This document shows positions 17,146 to 28,161 of a DNA stretch of 36,587 nucleotides, in pieces. Under the pieces are notes generated by a model. It did no database searches, was not told the DNA's origin, and was given only the letters and a program-made list of their open reading frames with translations. The DNA comes from Roseovarius sp. (GTDB lineage Bacteria; Pseudomonadota; Alphaproteobacteria; Rhodobacterales; Rhodobacteraceae). The number at the start of each line of letters is the position of its first letter. Position 1 is the stretch's first letter. Location of the stretch: assembly GCA_002720475.1 (NCBI GenBank), contig PBIL01000015.1, positions 1 through 36,587 on the forward strand. The letters are read 5' to 3'. A program made the translations under genes and the position numbers.

Positions 17146-17744
17146 GTCGCGGCCTTGTTGGAGGATACCCCGACCTTGGCCGGGCGCAGGATGCGGTCAT
17201 GCAGCATGAAGCCCTGTGCCGAAACCTGGATGATTTCGCCCGCAGTGGTCCCCGGAACCGGGGCCTCGAACATCGCTTCGTGATGGCGCGGATCGAACGG
17301 TTCACCCGGCTTCGGATCGATCACGGTGATGCCGTGCTTGGCAAAGACATTGAGCAATTCGCGCAAGGTCAGTTCGATCCCCTCCACCAGCGCCGCGGCA
17401 GAAGCACGCTGCTCGTCGGTGATGGTCTCGAGCGCGCGCTTGAGATTGTCATGCACAGGCAGCATGTCGCGTGCGAACCGCGCGCCGCCGTAATTCTCGG
17501 CCTCGCGCCGGTCCTTGTCGGCGCGCTTGCGGGCGTTCTCGGCCTCGGCCAGGGCGCGCATGAACTTGTCGCGCAGCGCGTCGCGCTCGGCGCGCAAGGC
17601 GTCGAGCTCGTCGCCCTCCTTCAAATGGGGTTGATCAGCGCTGCCGGGGCGCGCGTCGCCGCTGTCTGATTCTGCCAGGTCACGCTCTTCGGCGGCGGCC
17701 TCCTCGATATCGTCCAGGAAACTCTCTTCTTTCGGCTCTGCCAT
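17142..17744 (-). CDS. grpE: Co-chaperone GrpE, nucleotide exchange factor for DnaK
   Basis: The 200-residue protein has a charged, disordered N-terminus (about 1-45), a long coiled-coil helix (about 45-110, with [21 protein letters not shown]) and a C-terminal beta domain with the family segments [21 protein letters not shown] and [14 protein letters not shown]. GrpE releases ADP from DnaK. It follows hrcA by 3 bases in the same operon. dnaK and dnaJ are not in the window. Confidence 0.97.
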   Translation of the reverse strand: MAEPKEESFLDDIEEAAAEERDLAESDSGDARPGSADQPHLKEGDELDALRAERDALRDKFMRALAEAENARKRADKDRREAENYGGARFARDMLPVHDNLKRALETITDEQRASAAALVEGIELTLRELLNVFAKHGITVIDPKPGEPFDPRHHEAMFEAPVPGTTAGEIIQVSAQGFMLHDRILRPAKVGVSSNKAAT

Positions 17745-17747
17745 GTC

Positions 17748-18818
17748 TTACCTCTCACTCCGGTCGGAGATCAGCCTGCCCACAAGCTGTGCCGTGTAAT
17801 CCACGATCGGCACGATTCGCCCGTAGTTGAGGCGCGTGGGGCCGATCACCCCGACCGCGCCGATGATCTTACGGTCCGCGTTCATATAAGGAGAGACCAC
17901 CAGAGAGGAACCCGAAAGTGAGAAAAGTTTGTTCTCCGAGCCGATAAAAATGCGCACACCTTCGCCCTCCTCGGCCCGTTCGAGGAATTCGGCGATGTCA
18001 CGCTTGCGTTCGAGATCGTCGAAAAGCACGCGAATCCGCTCGAGATCGGCCTCATCGACCCCGGCATCGAGAAGATTCGCGCGCCCGCGCACGATCAGAC
18101 GCTCGTGACTGTCGCCGTCGTCCTGCCAGACGGCAAGCCCGCTCTCGACAAGCGCATGGGCCAGCTGGTCGATCTCCTGTCGGCGTGTGACAATTTCCTG
18201 GGAAATGCGGCGGCGCATGTCGGTAAGGGTCTTGCCCTCGACAAGGGCGTTGAGGAAATTCGCCGCCTCCCGCATGGAACTCGGGGTCTGGCCCGGCGGC
18301 GGGGTGAAGATCCGGTTCTCGACATGCCCATCTGCAAAGACGAGAACGACAAGCGCCCGGTCATGGCCGAGGCTCACGAACTCGATATGCTTGATCGGGG
18401 CCTCGTGTTTCGGGGCAAGCACGAGCGAGGCGCTTCGCGTGACGCCGGAGAGCGCCGAGCCGATGCGATCGAGCAGCCCCGTGACATCGCTCGAATTGCT
18501 GGCCACGGTGGAATCGATCAGGTCGCGGTCGCTCTGTTCAAGACTGCCCACCTCGAGCAGGCCATCGACAAACATCCGCAAACCTTCCTGCGTGGGCACA
18601 CGGCCGGCGCTGACATGGGGGCTTCCGAGAAGGCCGAGATACTCGAGATCCTGCATGACATTGCGGATCGTCGCGGCGCTGATCTTCTCGCTGAAGTCGC
18701 GGGTCAGCGTGCGCGAACCGACCGGATCGCCGGTGGCAAGATAGGCTTCGACCACGCGGCGAAACACTTCCCGCGAGCGGTCGTTGAGCTGGTCGAGGAT
18801 GGTGCTGGCATCTGACAT
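17748..18818 (-). CDS. hrcA: Heat-inducible transcription repressor HrcA
   Basis: The 356-residue HrcA has an N-terminal winged helix (LNDRSREVFRRVVEAYLATGDPVGSRTL, about 9-36) and the typical C-terminal regulatory domain with FIGSENKLFSLSGSSLVVSPY. HrcA binds CIRCE elements to repress groESL and related operons until GroEL becomes limiting. I see no CIRCE repeat (TTAGCACTC-N9-GAGTGCTAA) in the 116-base hrcA-rph gap, so its targets are probably elsewhere. The ATG at 18818, with an AAGAGG site upstream, gives the family start; the frame extends 48 bases further. It is divergent from rph. Confidence 0.96.
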   Translation of the reverse strand: MSDASTILDQLNDRSREVFRRVVEAYLATGDPVGSRTLTRDFSEKISAATIRNVMQDLEYLGLLGSPHVSAGRVPTQEGLRMFVDGLLEVGSLEQSDRDLIDSTVASNSSDVTGLLDRIGSALSGVTRSASLVLAPKHEAPIKHIEFVSLGHDRALVVLVFADGHVENRIFTPPPGQTPSSMREAANFLNALVEGKTLTDMRRRISQEIVTRRQEIDQLAHALVESGLAVWQDDGDSHERLIVRGRANLLDAGVDEADLERIRVLFDDLERKRDIAEFLERAEEGEGVRIFIGSENKLFSLSGSSLVVSPYMNADRKIIGAVGVIGPTRLNYGRIVPIVDYTAQLVGRLISDRSER

Positions 18819-18934
18819 TCGCGCGGGCCTCTTGGTCCATCGAGCATTAAAGACGTGTCTGTCCAAAGGTCAATCGGGCTTGCCATCCGGGGCCGCCCCA
18901 AATATCCCCGCCCTGTCAGCACAAGGGGACAGCG

Positions 18935-19651
18935 ATGCGGCCTTCGGGAAGAGACTTAAGCGAGATGCGCCCGGTTTCAATCGAGACCGGGGTTCTGAAA
19001 CATGCCGAAGGCTCCTGCCTGATCCGCATGGGGGACACCCATGTGCTGTGTAGCGCAACCATCGAGGACCGGGTGCCGCCCTTCGTCAAGGGCACCGGGC
19101 TTGGCTGGGTGACGGCGGAATACGGGATGCTGCCGCGCTCCACCACGAGCCGGATGCGGCGTGAGGCAAGCGTGGGCAAGCAGGGCGGGCGCACCGTGGA
19201 GATCCAGCGCCTCATCGGCCGCGCCCTGCGCGCCGGGGTGGATCGCGTGGCGCTTGGCGAGCGGCAGATAACCGTGGATTGCGACGTGATCCAGGCCGAT
19301 GGCGGGACGCGCTGCGCCTCGATCACCGGCGGCTGGGTCGCGCTCCGGCTGGCGGTGGCCAGGCTCATGAAGGCGGGCGATGTGCTCAGCGATCCGATGC
19401 CCGATCCGGTCGCCGCCGTGTCCTGCGGGATCTATGCGGGCCAGCCGGTGCTCGACCTCGACTATCCCGAGGACAGCGCGGCGGGCGTGGACGGCAATTT
19501 CATCATGACCGCCAGCGGACAGCTCATCGAGGTGCAGATGAGCGCCGAGGGCGCAACCTACAGCCGCGCGGAGATGTCCGCGCTGCTCGATCTGGCCGAG
19601 AAGGGGGTGGGCGAGCTTGTCGCCCGCCAGCGAGAGGCAATCGGTGCGTAG
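18935..19651 (+). CDS. rph: Ribonuclease PH
   Basis: The 238-residue RNase PH trims the 3' ends of tRNA precursors by phosphorolysis. It shows the family start MRPSGR, the [14 protein letters not shown] segment, the RRE and [15 protein letters not shown] phosphate/RNA-binding region, and the [12 protein letters not shown] motif. Length is standard. AAGGGGA lies 5 bases before the ATG. It begins a chain of overlapping genes rph-rdgB-hemW. Confidence 0.98.
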   Translation: MRPSGRDLSEMRPVSIETGVLKHAEGSCLIRMGDTHVLCSATIEDRVPPFVKGTGLGWVTAEYGMLPRSTTSRMRREASVGKQGGRTVEIQRLIGRALRAGVDRVALGERQITVDCDVIQADGGTRCASITGGWVALRLAVARLMKAGDVLSDPMPDPVAAVSCGIYAGQPVLDLDYPEDSAAGVDGNFIMTASGQLIEVQMSAEGATYSRAEMSALLDLAEKGVGELVARQREAIGA

Positions 19652-20252
19652 GCTCTCGGGCGATACGCTGCTGGTCGCAACCCATAACGCTGGCAAGCTG
19701 GAGGAGATCGCGCATCTGCTCCAACCCTTTGGTGTGCGTGTCATCGGTGCCGCCGAATGCAACCTGCCGGAACCGGCAGAGACCGAGACCACCTTTGTGG
19801 GCAATGCGCGGATCAAGGCCCATGCGGCGGCACGAGCGACCGGCCTGCCCGCGCTTGCCGACGACTCGGGGATCGAGATCGACGCGCTAGGCGGCGCGCC
19901 CGGGGTTCATACCGCCGATTGGGCGGAAACAGAGGCCGGGCGGGATTTCGTCATGGCGATGACTCGCGCCCATGAAATGCTTGTCGAGAGCAAGGCGCGG
20001 CAGCCCTGGACCGCGCGGTTTCGCTGCACGCTGGTGCTGGCCTGGCCCGACGGGCATGACGAGGTTTTCGAAGGCACGGTTGACGGCTGGATCGTCTGGC
20101 CGATGCGCGGAACGGAAGGTCACGGCTATGACCCGATCTTTCAGCCCGAAGGCCATGACGTGACCTTTGCGGAGATGGATCGCTGGGAGAAGAACCGGAT
20201 CAGCCACCGCGCCGAGGCGATCCGCAAGTTCGTCGCGGGCTGCTTTGGCTGA
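19644..20252 (+). CDS. rdgB: XTP/dITP pyrophosphatase (RdgB/HAM1 family)
   Basis: This house-cleaning enzyme hydrolyses non-canonical purine triphosphates (dITP, XTP) to monophosphates. The 202-residue product has [11 protein letters not shown] near the start, [13 protein letters not shown], and the catalytic [19 protein letters not shown] segment. I chose the GTG at 19644, which overlaps the rph stop by 8 bases and has GAGAGG six bases upstream, over the TTG at 19617, which lies deep in rph. Confidence 0.96.
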   Translation: MRRLSGDTLLVATHNAGKLEEIAHLLQPFGVRVIGAAECNLPEPAETETTFVGNARIKAHAAARATGLPALADDSGIEIDALGGAPGVHTADWAETEAGRDFVMAMTRAHEMLVESKARQPWTARFRCTLVLAWPDGHDEVFEGTVDGWIVWPMRGTEGHGYDPIFQPEGHDVTFAEMDRWEKNRISHRAEAIRKFVAGCFG

Positions 20253-21399
20253 GGACTGGCAAAACGGCGGCTTCGGCCTTTACGTGCATTGGCCCTTCTG
20301 CCAGGCCAAATGCCCCTATTGCGATTTCAACAGCCATGTCGCCGCCAGCGTGGATCAGGCGCGCTGGCGCGCGGCCTTTCTCCGGGAAATCGCGCGCCAT
20401 GCGGAACTCGTGCCGCATCGGGTACTGAACTCGATTTTCTTCGGCGGCGGCACGCCAAGCCTCATGCCGCCCGGGACGGTCGCGGGGATCATCGACGCGG
20501 CCCGCGCCGCCTGGCCCACTGCCAACGATCTCGAAGTGACGCTTGAGGCCAACCCGACCTCGGTCGAGGCCGGGCGGTTCGCCGCCTATGCCGATGCCGG
20601 GGTCAACCGTGTCTCGCTCGGGGTGCAGGCGCTCAACGATGCGGACTTGCACCGGCTGGGGCGGCTCCATACTGTGGAAGAGGCAATTCAAGCCTTTGAA
20701 ATTGCAAGAAAATACTTCTCTCATACGAGTTTCGACCTGATCTATGCGCGCCAGGATCAGAGCCTTGTGGACTGGGAGGCGGAACTGCGCCGCGCGCTCG
20801 ATCTTGCGGCCGATCACCTCTCGCTCTACCAGCTCACGATCGAGCCCGGCACCGCCTTCGGCGCGCGCCATGCGGCCGGAAAGCTGCCGGGTCTGCCGGA
20901 GGAGGGCCTTGCAGCCGACATGTACCAGGTGACGCAGGAGATCTGCGGTGCCGCGGGACTGCCTGCCTACGAAGTCTCTAACCATGCCAGATCCGGCTCG
21001 GAATCCCGGCATAACCTGATCTACTGGCGCTATGGCGATTATATCGGGATCGGCCCCGGCGCGCATGGCCGCCTGACGATCGACGGGCTGCGCCACGCAA
21101 CCGAGGCTTGGAGCAGGCCGGAGGACTGGCTTCGTCGGGCGGAGGTTGGAACGGCGGAGAGGCTCGTGGAACCGCTTTCCCCGCAGGAACAGGCGACGGA
21201 ATTCCTGCTCATGGGGTTGCGCCTCTCCGAGGGCATCGACATGGCGCGGTTCGAACGCCTGTCCGGTGCCCCGCTTGACGCGGAAACCGTCGCGCATCTG
21301 GCCGAGATCGGCATGATTCGTCTGGACGGCACCCGCTTGCGCGCCACCAAGGCGGGGCGCGCGGTTCTCAATGCGGTGATTTGCGACTTGCTGCCCTGA
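20245..21399 (+). CDS. hemW: Radical SAM family heme chaperone HemW
   Basis: HemW is a radical SAM protein that binds and delivers heme and was formerly annotated as coproporphyrinogen dehydrogenase. The 384-residue protein has the HWPFCQAKCPYCDFNSH motif with C19, C23 and C26; it lacks the fourth cysteine of true HemN enzymes, which supports HemW. GGGTPSLM and a C-terminal HemN-type domain follow. The only sensible start is the TTG at 20245, which overlaps the rdgB stop by 8 bases. The convergent parB gene ends one base away. Confidence 0.94.
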   Translation: MAEDWQNGGFGLYVHWPFCQAKCPYCDFNSHVAASVDQARWRAAFLREIARHAELVPHRVLNSIFFGGGTPSLMPPGTVAGIIDAARAAWPTANDLEVTLEANPTSVEAGRFAAYADAGVNRVSLGVQALNDADLHRLGRLHTVEEAIQAFEIARKYFSHTSFDLIYARQDQSLVDWEAELRRALDLAADHLSLYQLTIEPGTAFGARHAAGKLPGLPEEGLAADMYQVTQEICGAAGLPAYEVSNHARSGSESRHNLIYWRYGDYIGIGPGAHGRLTIDGLRHATEAWSRPEDWLRRAEVGTAERLVEPLSPQEQATEFLLMGLRLSEGIDMARFERLSGAPLDAETVAHLAEIGMIRLDGTRLRATKAGRAVLNAVICDLLP

Positions 21400-21400
21400 C

Positions 21401-22300
21401 TCAGGCGCTCAGCAAGGCCATAAGCCGATCGAGATCGTCGAGTGAGCGGTAACGGATGGTCAGGCTGCCGTGTTCCTCCCCGGACTTGTGGTCGATGCTG
21501 ACGCGCATGGACAGGGCAGCCGAGAGATCGGATTCGAGCGCCTTCGTGTCTGCGTCCTTTTCGGCCGGTCCCTGCGTTACCTTGTCCCGAACCGTGGCAC
21601 TGTCGCCCGTCCCGGCCTTGGCCAGTTTCTCCGTCTCTCGGACCGAAAGCCCCCTCTGGATGACAGTGCGGGCCAGCGCCACCGCATCGGGCGCGGTGAT
21701 GAGCGCCCGCGCATGTCCTGCCGAAAGGCGTCCGTCGCGCAGATATCCCAGCACTTCCTCCGGCAGGTTGAGAAGGCGCACCGCATTGGCTATATGGCTG
21801 CGGCTCTTGCCGAGCACTTCGGCGAGTTTTTCCTGGGTATGGCCGAATTTCGTCATCAACTGGCTGTAACCTGCGGCCTCTTCCACCGGGTTGAGATCGG
21901 CCCGCTGGACATTTTCGATGATCGCAACCTCGAGCACCTCGGTATCCGTGAAATCACGGACCAGCACCGGGATCTCGTGAAGCTGCGCCATCTGTGCCGC
22001 GCGCCAGCGGCGCTCGCCCGCGACGATTTCCCAGGCTCCCTGCTCATGCGGGCTGGCGCGGACGATGAGCGGCTGGATGATCCCCTTCTCGGCGATCGAG
22101 CGGGCAAGATCCTCCATCGCTTCGGCATCGAAATGCCGGCGCGGCTGTTCGGGATTCGGGTGGACCTTTTCCACCGGCACCATCATGTCAGGGGTGCGGC
22201 GCTGTGTCTGGTCCGAGGAGGCGCTGTCCTTGACATCCGCCATCAGGGCCGACAGCCCGCGGCCCAGCCCGCGCCCCGGCTTGTGCTTCGTGCTCATCAT
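21401..22300 (-). CDS. parB: Chromosome partitioning protein ParB
   Basis: ParB is a CTP-dependent clamp that loads at parS and spreads over the origin region. The 299-residue protein begins with a basic GRGLGRGLSALM segment near 9-20 that contacts ParA, then shows VHPNPEQPRRHFD, the CTP-binding GERRWRA motif at about 95-101, a helix-turn-helix around LAEVLGKSRSHIANAVRLLNLP, and a C-terminal dimerisation domain. Two adjacent ATGs (22300 and 22297) follow a GGGAG site. Two matching parS sites lie in the neighbouring genes. Confidence 0.97.
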   Translation of the reverse strand: MMSTKHKPGRGLGRGLSALMADVKDSASSDQTQRRTPDMMVPVEKVHPNPEQPRRHFDAEAMEDLARSIAEKGIIQPLIVRASPHEQGAWEIVAGERRWRAAQMAQLHEIPVLVRDFTDTEVLEVAIIENVQRADLNPVEEAAGYSQLMTKFGHTQEKLAEVLGKSRSHIANAVRLLNLPEEVLGYLRDGRLSAGHARALITAPDAVALARTVIQRGLSVRETEKLAKAGTGDSATVRDKVTQGPAEKDADTKALESDLSAALSMRVSIDHKSGEEHGSLTIRYRSLDDLDRLMALLSA

Positions 22301-22313
22301 CTCTGCTCCCTGT

Positions 22314-23123
22314 TCATGCCGCAGCGCGGGCGTGTCTCTGCACGATCTCCAGCGCCAGATCCCGGTAAGCCTGGGCCCCCTTCGATGCGGGATCATAGGT
22401 CAGGACCGGCAAGGCATAGGAGGGGGCTTCGCTCACGCGGACATTGCGCGGGATTCGTGTCTGAAAGACGAGGTCTCCGAGGTTCTCGCGCGCGTCGCTC
22501 TCGACCTGTGCCGAAAGGTTGTTGCGCGCGTCCACCATGGTCAGAAGCACCCCCTCGATGCGCAGCTTCGGATTGGCGCTCTGGCGCACCTCCCGGATGG
22601 TCAGCATGAGTTGCGACAGGCCCTCAAGCGCGAAGAACTCGCTCTGAAGCGGGATGAGAACGGAATGGGCCGCCACCATGGCATTGACCGTCAGGAGGTT
22701 GAGCGAGGGCGGGCAGTCGATCAGGATGTAATCGAGCCGGAACCCGTCAATCCCTGGCTGGCGCAGGGCGTCGTGAAGCAGGAAACTGCGCTTCTCATTG
22801 GCCAGCAGTTCGATATCCGCCGACGAGAGATCGACCGTTGCCGGGATGATCAGCAGCCCTTCATGGGCCGTGTTCTGCACGATCTCGTCGAGCGAGGCCT
22901 CGTCAAGGAGAAGATCATAGGTGGTATGGCCGCGCGCCTCCGCCTCTATCCCGAGTCCCGTCGAGGCATTGCCCTGCGGATCAAGATCGACGATCAGGAC
23001 GCGCGCGCCGGTCTCGGCCAGCGCGGCCCCGAGATTGATCGTCGTCGTGGTCTTGCCCACGCCGCCCTTCTGGTTGGCGACCGCGATGATTCGGGGGCTT
23101 GTCTGGCGAAGCGGATCAGACAC
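22314..23123 (-). CDS. parA: Chromosome partitioning ATPase ParA
   Basis: The 269-residue ParA/Soj-type ATPase has the deviant Walker A KGGVGKTT at about 19-26, LIVDLDPQGNAST, and LIDCPPSLNLLT. It forms ATP-dependent dimers on the nucleoid that ParB-parS complexes follow during origin segregation. I chose the GTG at 23123, which has AGAGG eight bases upstream and overlaps the rsmG stop by 8 bases, over the TTG at 23141, which has no site. The gap to parB is 13 bases. Confidence 0.97.
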   Translation of the reverse strand: MSDPLRQTSPRIIAVANQKGGVGKTTTTINLGAALAETGARVLIVDLDPQGNASTGLGIEAEARGHTTYDLLLDEASLDEIVQNTAHEGLLIIPATVDLSSADIELLANEKRSFLLHDALRQPGIDGFRLDYILIDCPPSLNLLTVNAMVAAHSVLIPLQSEFFALEGLSQLMLTIREVRQSANPKLRIEGVLLTMVDARNNLSAQVESDARENLGDLVFQTRIPRNVRVSEAPSYALPVLTYDPASKGAQAYRDLALEIVQRHARAAA

Positions 23124-23712
23124 GGGAGATACCTCTGGCAATCAGGATGACGGAGCCGGTTTCTGTCTCGCTTTTAGCAACCCGATGGGTGAATTGCCAC
23201 GCCGATTGCGCGGCGGCCAGCTCCTCTCTCCAGCGAATGCCCTTGGGAAAGAGAGCGTGCCCCTCGGGCCGCATATGCCGTTCGGCAAAGCCGAGCAAGG
23301 TGGAAAGATCGGCCAGCGCCCGCGCCGAGACCACATCCGCGGCCAGCGGGGCAAGGGCCTCGATCCGGGACGTGTGAAGCTCCGCCGCGATCCCGGTTTC
23401 GCGTATGACCGTTGCCAGAAAGGCCGATTTCCGCGCATCGGACTCCACGAGGCTGACGCGCGCGGGCGATCCCGTCTCCTGCGCGAGCATGGCGATCACG
23501 AGCCCCGGAAACCCGCCGCCGCTGCCGAGATCGGCCCAATGCCCGACGGGATGCGGCACCAGATCGTGGAGCTGCGCGGAATCCGCGACATGCCGCGTCT
23601 GGAACGCGGCAAGCGAGGCCCGCGAGACCAGGTTGATGCGTGGATTCCATTTCTCAAGGAGCGCGCGATAGATCGAGAGCCGCTCTTCTGTTTCACGTGA
23701 AACAACCCTCAT
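23116..23712 (-). CDS. rsmG: 16S rRNA (guanine-N7) methyltransferase RsmG
   Basis: RsmG (GidB) methylates G527 of 16S rRNA (E. coli numbering). The 198-residue protein has NPRINLVSR near the N-terminus and the SAM-binding [12 protein letters not shown] motif at about 59-70. Its ATG overlaps the mnmG stop (ATGA). Codons 4-8 (VSRET) are written by a perfect parS site, so the N-terminal sequence is shaped by a DNA-binding constraint. Confidence 0.96.
   Translation of the reverse strand: MRVVSRETEERLSIYRALLEKWNPRINLVSRASLAAFQTRHVADSAQLHDLVPHPVGHWADLGSGGGFPGLVIAMLAQETGSPARVSLVESDARKSAFLATVIRETGIAAELHTSRIEALAPLAADVVSARALADLSTLLGFAERHMRPEGHALFPKGIRWREELAAAQSAWQFTHRVAKSETETGSVILIARGISRV
23689..23704. 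other. parS: parS site 1, ParB centromere inside rsmG
   Basis: TGTTTCACGTGAAACA is a perfect match to the conserved 16-bp palindromic bacterial chromosomal parS sequence. It lies in the 5' coding end of rsmG, about 5 kb from the proposed origin and about 0.6 kb upstream of parA. Confidence 0.95.
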
Positions 23713-25580
23713 GCGCGGCGGGCTTCGGCGCGATGCCGCAACCGGACAAGGATGAGCGACAGCGCGGCCGGTGTCATCCCGTCCAGCCGCGCCGCCTGGG
23801 CGAGCGTGCCGGGACGCGCGGCTGTCAGCTTCGACTTGAGCTCGTTCGACAGCCCGTCGATCGGCGCGTAGTCGAAATCGCGCGGGATCACGACCGCCTC
23901 ATCCCGGCGCAGCATTTCCACATCCCGCGCCTGCCGGGCGATGTAATTGGCGTAGGTCGCATCCTTCTTGAGCTGCGTGCGAATCTCTGGCTCGATTTCG
24001 CGGAGCTCTTGCGTGAGACCCACCAGATCCGAAACCTCTAAACCCGGGAAGGCCAGAACCTGCATCCCGTTGCGGCGCGCCCCGTCCTGGTTCACCTCGA
24101 TTCCGGCCATGGCCAGATCCTTCGGGGTATAGCTCTGGTTTTCGAGCAGGGCGCGCCCCGCACACAGGCGCGCCATCTTGTCTTCGAACGCGGTTCGGCG
24201 TTCTTCGGGCACGCAACCAAGCGAGACGCCCAGCGGCGTAAGACGTTGATCGGCATTGTCGGCCCGGAGCGAGAGCCGGAACTCCGCGCGCGAGGTGAAC
24301 ATGCGATAGGGCTCCGAAACCCCCCGGGTTGTCAGATCGTCGATCATCACACCGATATAGCTTTCGGTGCGGCTGAACTGCACGGGGGGTTCCTCCATGG
24401 CGCTCCGGGCCGCGTTGAGACCGGCGACAAGCCCCTGCGCCGCGGCCTCTTCATAGCCCGTCGTCCCGTTGATCTGCCCGGCAAGGAAAAGGCCCGGCAC
24501 GGATCGGACAGAGAGCGTGGCGTCAAGCGCCCGTGGATCGACGTAATCATATTCGATGGCATAACCGGGCTGGAGGATCACCGCCTGCTCGAGACCCGCG
24601 ATGGATCGGACATAGGCCTCCTGCACATCCTGCGGCAAGGACGTCGATATCCCGTTCGGATAGATCACCGAATCGGACAGACTTTCGGGCTCAAGAAAGA
24701 TCTGGTGCGACGTCTTGTCCGCGAAGCGCACGATCTTGTCCTCGATGGAGGGGCAATAGCGCGGCCCGACCCCCTCGATATGACCGCCATACATGGCGGA
24801 CCGTCCGAGGTTCTCCCGAATGATTTCATGGGTTCGTTCATTGGTATGCGTGATCCCGCAGGAAACCTGTCGCGTGAACGGACCGCTCGAGAGGAAGGAG
24901 AACATCACCGGGTCCTCATCCGGCGGCTGCATCTCCAGACCGCCCCAGGCGATGCTGCGCCCGTCGAGGCGGGGCGGCGTGCCGGTCTTGAGCCGCCCGA
25001 GCGGCAGAGCGAAACTGTCGAGCCGCGCGGCAAGGCGCAGGCTCGGGGGATCCCCCATGCGGCCGCCGGGGCGCGACACATCGCCGATATGGATCACCCC
25101 GCGCAGGAATGTTCCGGTCGTGAGAACCACCGCGCGCGCGGAAATATCGGTTCCGTCTGCCAGACGCACACCGCGGACGGCCTCCCCTTTCATGAGGAAA
25201 TCGGCGGCCTCGCCTTCGATGATGTGCAGGCCTTCTGCCTGGCCAAGCACCGCCTGCATCGTCTCACGGTAGATCTTCCGGTCAGCCTGGGCGCGCGGGC
25301 CCTGAACGGCCGGGCCCTTGCGCCGGTTTAGAAGGCGAAACTGGATTCCCGCCCGATCCGCGACCTGTCCCATCACGCCGCCAAGCGCGTCGATCTCGCG
25401 CACGAGATGGCCCTTGCCAAGCCCGCCGATGGCTGGATTGCAGGACATCACGCCGATCCCGTTCTTCGACAAGGTCACGAGCGCGGTCCGCGCCCCCATG
25501 CGCGCCGCGGCATGGGCCGCTTCGGCCCCGGCATGACCCCCGCCGATCACGAGCACGTCGAATTGTTTCACGTGAAACAT
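23709..25580 (-). CDS. mnmG: tRNA uridine-5-carboxymethylaminomethyl(34) synthesis enzyme MnmG
   Basis: MnmG (GidA) acts with MnmE to place the carboxymethylaminomethyl group on wobble U34 of tRNAs. The 623-residue flavoprotein has the FAD-binding [10 protein letters not shown] motif at about 13-22, the conserved [22 protein letters not shown] segment and DGRSI, and a helical C-terminal domain. Its first codons MFHVKQ are encoded by a second perfect parS site. It starts 3 bases after the mnmE stop. Confidence 0.98.
   Translation of the reverse strand: MFHVKQFDVLVIGGGHAGAEAAHAAARMGARTALVTLSKNGIGVMSCNPAIGGLGKGHLVREIDALGGVMGQVADRAGIQFRLLNRRKGPAVQGPRAQADRKIYRETMQAVLGQAEGLHIIEGEAADFLMKGEAVRGVRLADGTDISARAVVLTTGTFLRGVIHIGDVSRPGGRMGDPPSLRLAARLDSFALPLGRLKTGTPPRLDGRSIAWGGLEMQPPDEDPVMFSFLSSGPFTRQVSCGITHTNERTHEIIRENLGRSAMYGGHIEGVGPRYCPSIEDKIVRFADKTSHQIFLEPESLSDSVIYPNGISTSLPQDVQEAYVRSIAGLEQAVILQPGYAIEYDYVDPRALDATLSVRSVPGLFLAGQINGTTGYEEAAAQGLVAGLNAARSAMEEPPVQFSRTESYIGVMIDDLTTRGVSEPYRMFTSRAEFRLSLRADNADQRLTPLGVSLGCVPEERRTAFEDKMARLCAGRALLENQSYTPKDLAMAGIEVNQDGARRNGMQVLAFPGLEVSDLVGLTQELREIEPEIRTQLKKDATYANYIARQARDVEMLRRDEAVVIPRDFDYAPIDGLSNELKSKLTAARPGTLAQAARLDGMTPAALSLILVRLRHRAEARRA
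25564..25579. other. parS: parS site 2, ParB centromere at the mnmG start
   Basis: A second perfect TGTTTCACGTGAAACA overlaps the start codon of mnmG, encoding FHVKQ. It is 1875 bases from parS site 1 and about 3 kb from the proposed origin. Confidence 0.95.
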
Positions 25581-25583
25581 CCC

Positions 25584-26867
25584 TCACTTGCCAAGGCAGA
25601 AGCTTGAGAAGATCTCGCCAAGCACCGCCTCCACATCGATACGTCCTACCAGAGAATCGAGCCCCCGAATAGCCGCCCGCAGTTCCTCGGCGGCAAGATC
25701 CGTTGCGCGATCCCCTTCCTCCAGTCGCCTCTCCGCACCTTTCAGTGCCAGGAGCGCAGACCGCATCGCGCTTTCATGCCGCACCCGGATGGCAAGGCCG
25801 GCACCCTGTGCGCGCGTGGCAAGCCGGTCGACGATAAGGGATATCAGCCGGTCGATCCCTTCGCCGGTAAGCCCGGAAACACCCGGCTCGCCGGGATGCA
25901 GATCCGCCTTGGCACGAACGAAAATATCATCCGGCTGCACCAGTTCATCGAAGCTCTCGTCGCCATCTCTCAGGAAAACCCGCAGATCCGCCGTAGCGGC
26001 GCGCTCCTTCGCTCGCGCGATCCCGATGGACTCGACGGCATCGTCCGACTCTCGCAAGCCGGCCGTATCCAGGATCGTGACGGGCAACCCCTCGAGATCC
26101 ATCCGGACTTCGATCACGTCGCGTGTCGTGCCCGCATGATCTGATGTGATGGCCGCCTCTCGACCCGCAAGCCGATTCAGCAGCGTGGACTTGCCCACAT
26201 TCGGGGCCCCCACGATCGCCACTTCGAAGCCCGCGCGCACACGCTCCGCCGCGCGTACACCGGCGAGCTCGGTCTCGATCCCGTGCCTGACCTCACAAAG
26301 AAGCGCCCGAACCTCTGGCGTGACGTCCACGGGCACCTCTTCATCGGCGAAGTCGATGGTCACTTCCAGAAGCGCCGCCGCCCTAAGAAGCGCCTGCCGC
26401 CAGCGATCACACTGCCGGCCAAGAGCGCCGGAAAACACGCGCATCGCCTGCCGTCTCTGGCTTTCGGTCTCGGACTCCAGCAGATCGGCCAGTGCCTCGA
26501 CCTGGGTCAGATCGAGGCGGCCATTGCCAAGGGCACGGCGGGTAAACTCGCCCGGCTCCGCCGGACGCAGGCCGGGAATATCGCCCAGAACCCGCAACAG
26601 AGCGGCGATGACCGCCGGGCTGCCATGCACCTGAAGCTCCAGCACCGGCTCGCCGGTATAGCTTGCTCCCTCGGGAAAAAAAAGAACGAGCGCCTCGTCG
26701 ATCCGCTCTGCGGCGTCGTCACGCAAGACACGCAATGCGGCGCGACGCGGCGCGGGCAGATCGCCGAAAAGCACCCGTGCAGCATCCGGCACATCCGGAC
26801 CGGAAACCCGGATGACTGCCACTCCGGCGCGTCCCGAAGCGGTCGATAACGCATAGATCGTGTCCAT
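25584..26867 (-). CDS. mnmE: tRNA modification GTPase MnmE
   Basis: The 427-residue MnmE (TrmE) is the GTPase partner of MnmG. It has an N-terminal tetrahydrofolate-binding domain ([18 protein letters not shown]), a helical domain, an inserted G domain with GAPNVGKS at about 220-227, the HAGTTRD switch and DTAG at 267-270, and the C-terminal CLGK that carries the catalytic cysteine. The G4 motif normally written NKxD reads AKAD here (319-322), so the asparagine that contacts guanine is missing. AGGAGGTG precedes the ATG by about 10 bases. It is 22 bases downstream of rho. Confidence 0.96.
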   Translation of the reverse strand: MDTIYALSTASGRAGVAVIRVSGPDVPDAARVLFGDLPAPRRAALRVLRDDAAERIDEALVLFFPEGASYTGEPVLELQVHGSPAVIAALLRVLGDIPGLRPAEPGEFTRRALGNGRLDLTQVEALADLLESETESQRRQAMRVFSGALGRQCDRWRQALLRAAALLEVTIDFADEEVPVDVTPEVRALLCEVRHGIETELAGVRAAERVRAGFEVAIVGAPNVGKSTLLNRLAGREAAITSDHAGTTRDVIEVRMDLEGLPVTILDTAGLRESDDAVESIGIARAKERAATADLRVFLRDGDESFDELVQPDDIFVRAKADLHPGEPGVSGLTGEGIDRLISLIVDRLATRAQGAGLAIRVRHESAMRSALLALKGAERRLEEGDRATDLAAEELRAAIRGLDSLVGRIDVEAVLGEIFSSFCLGK

Positions 26868-26889
26868 GAGACCGCAGCACCTCCTGCGA

Positions 26890-28161
<1,272 letters not shown>

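Noticed and set aside
18819-18934. A search for a CIRCE element in the hrcA-rph gap
   Set aside because: No TTAGCACTC/GAGTGCTAA pair is present.
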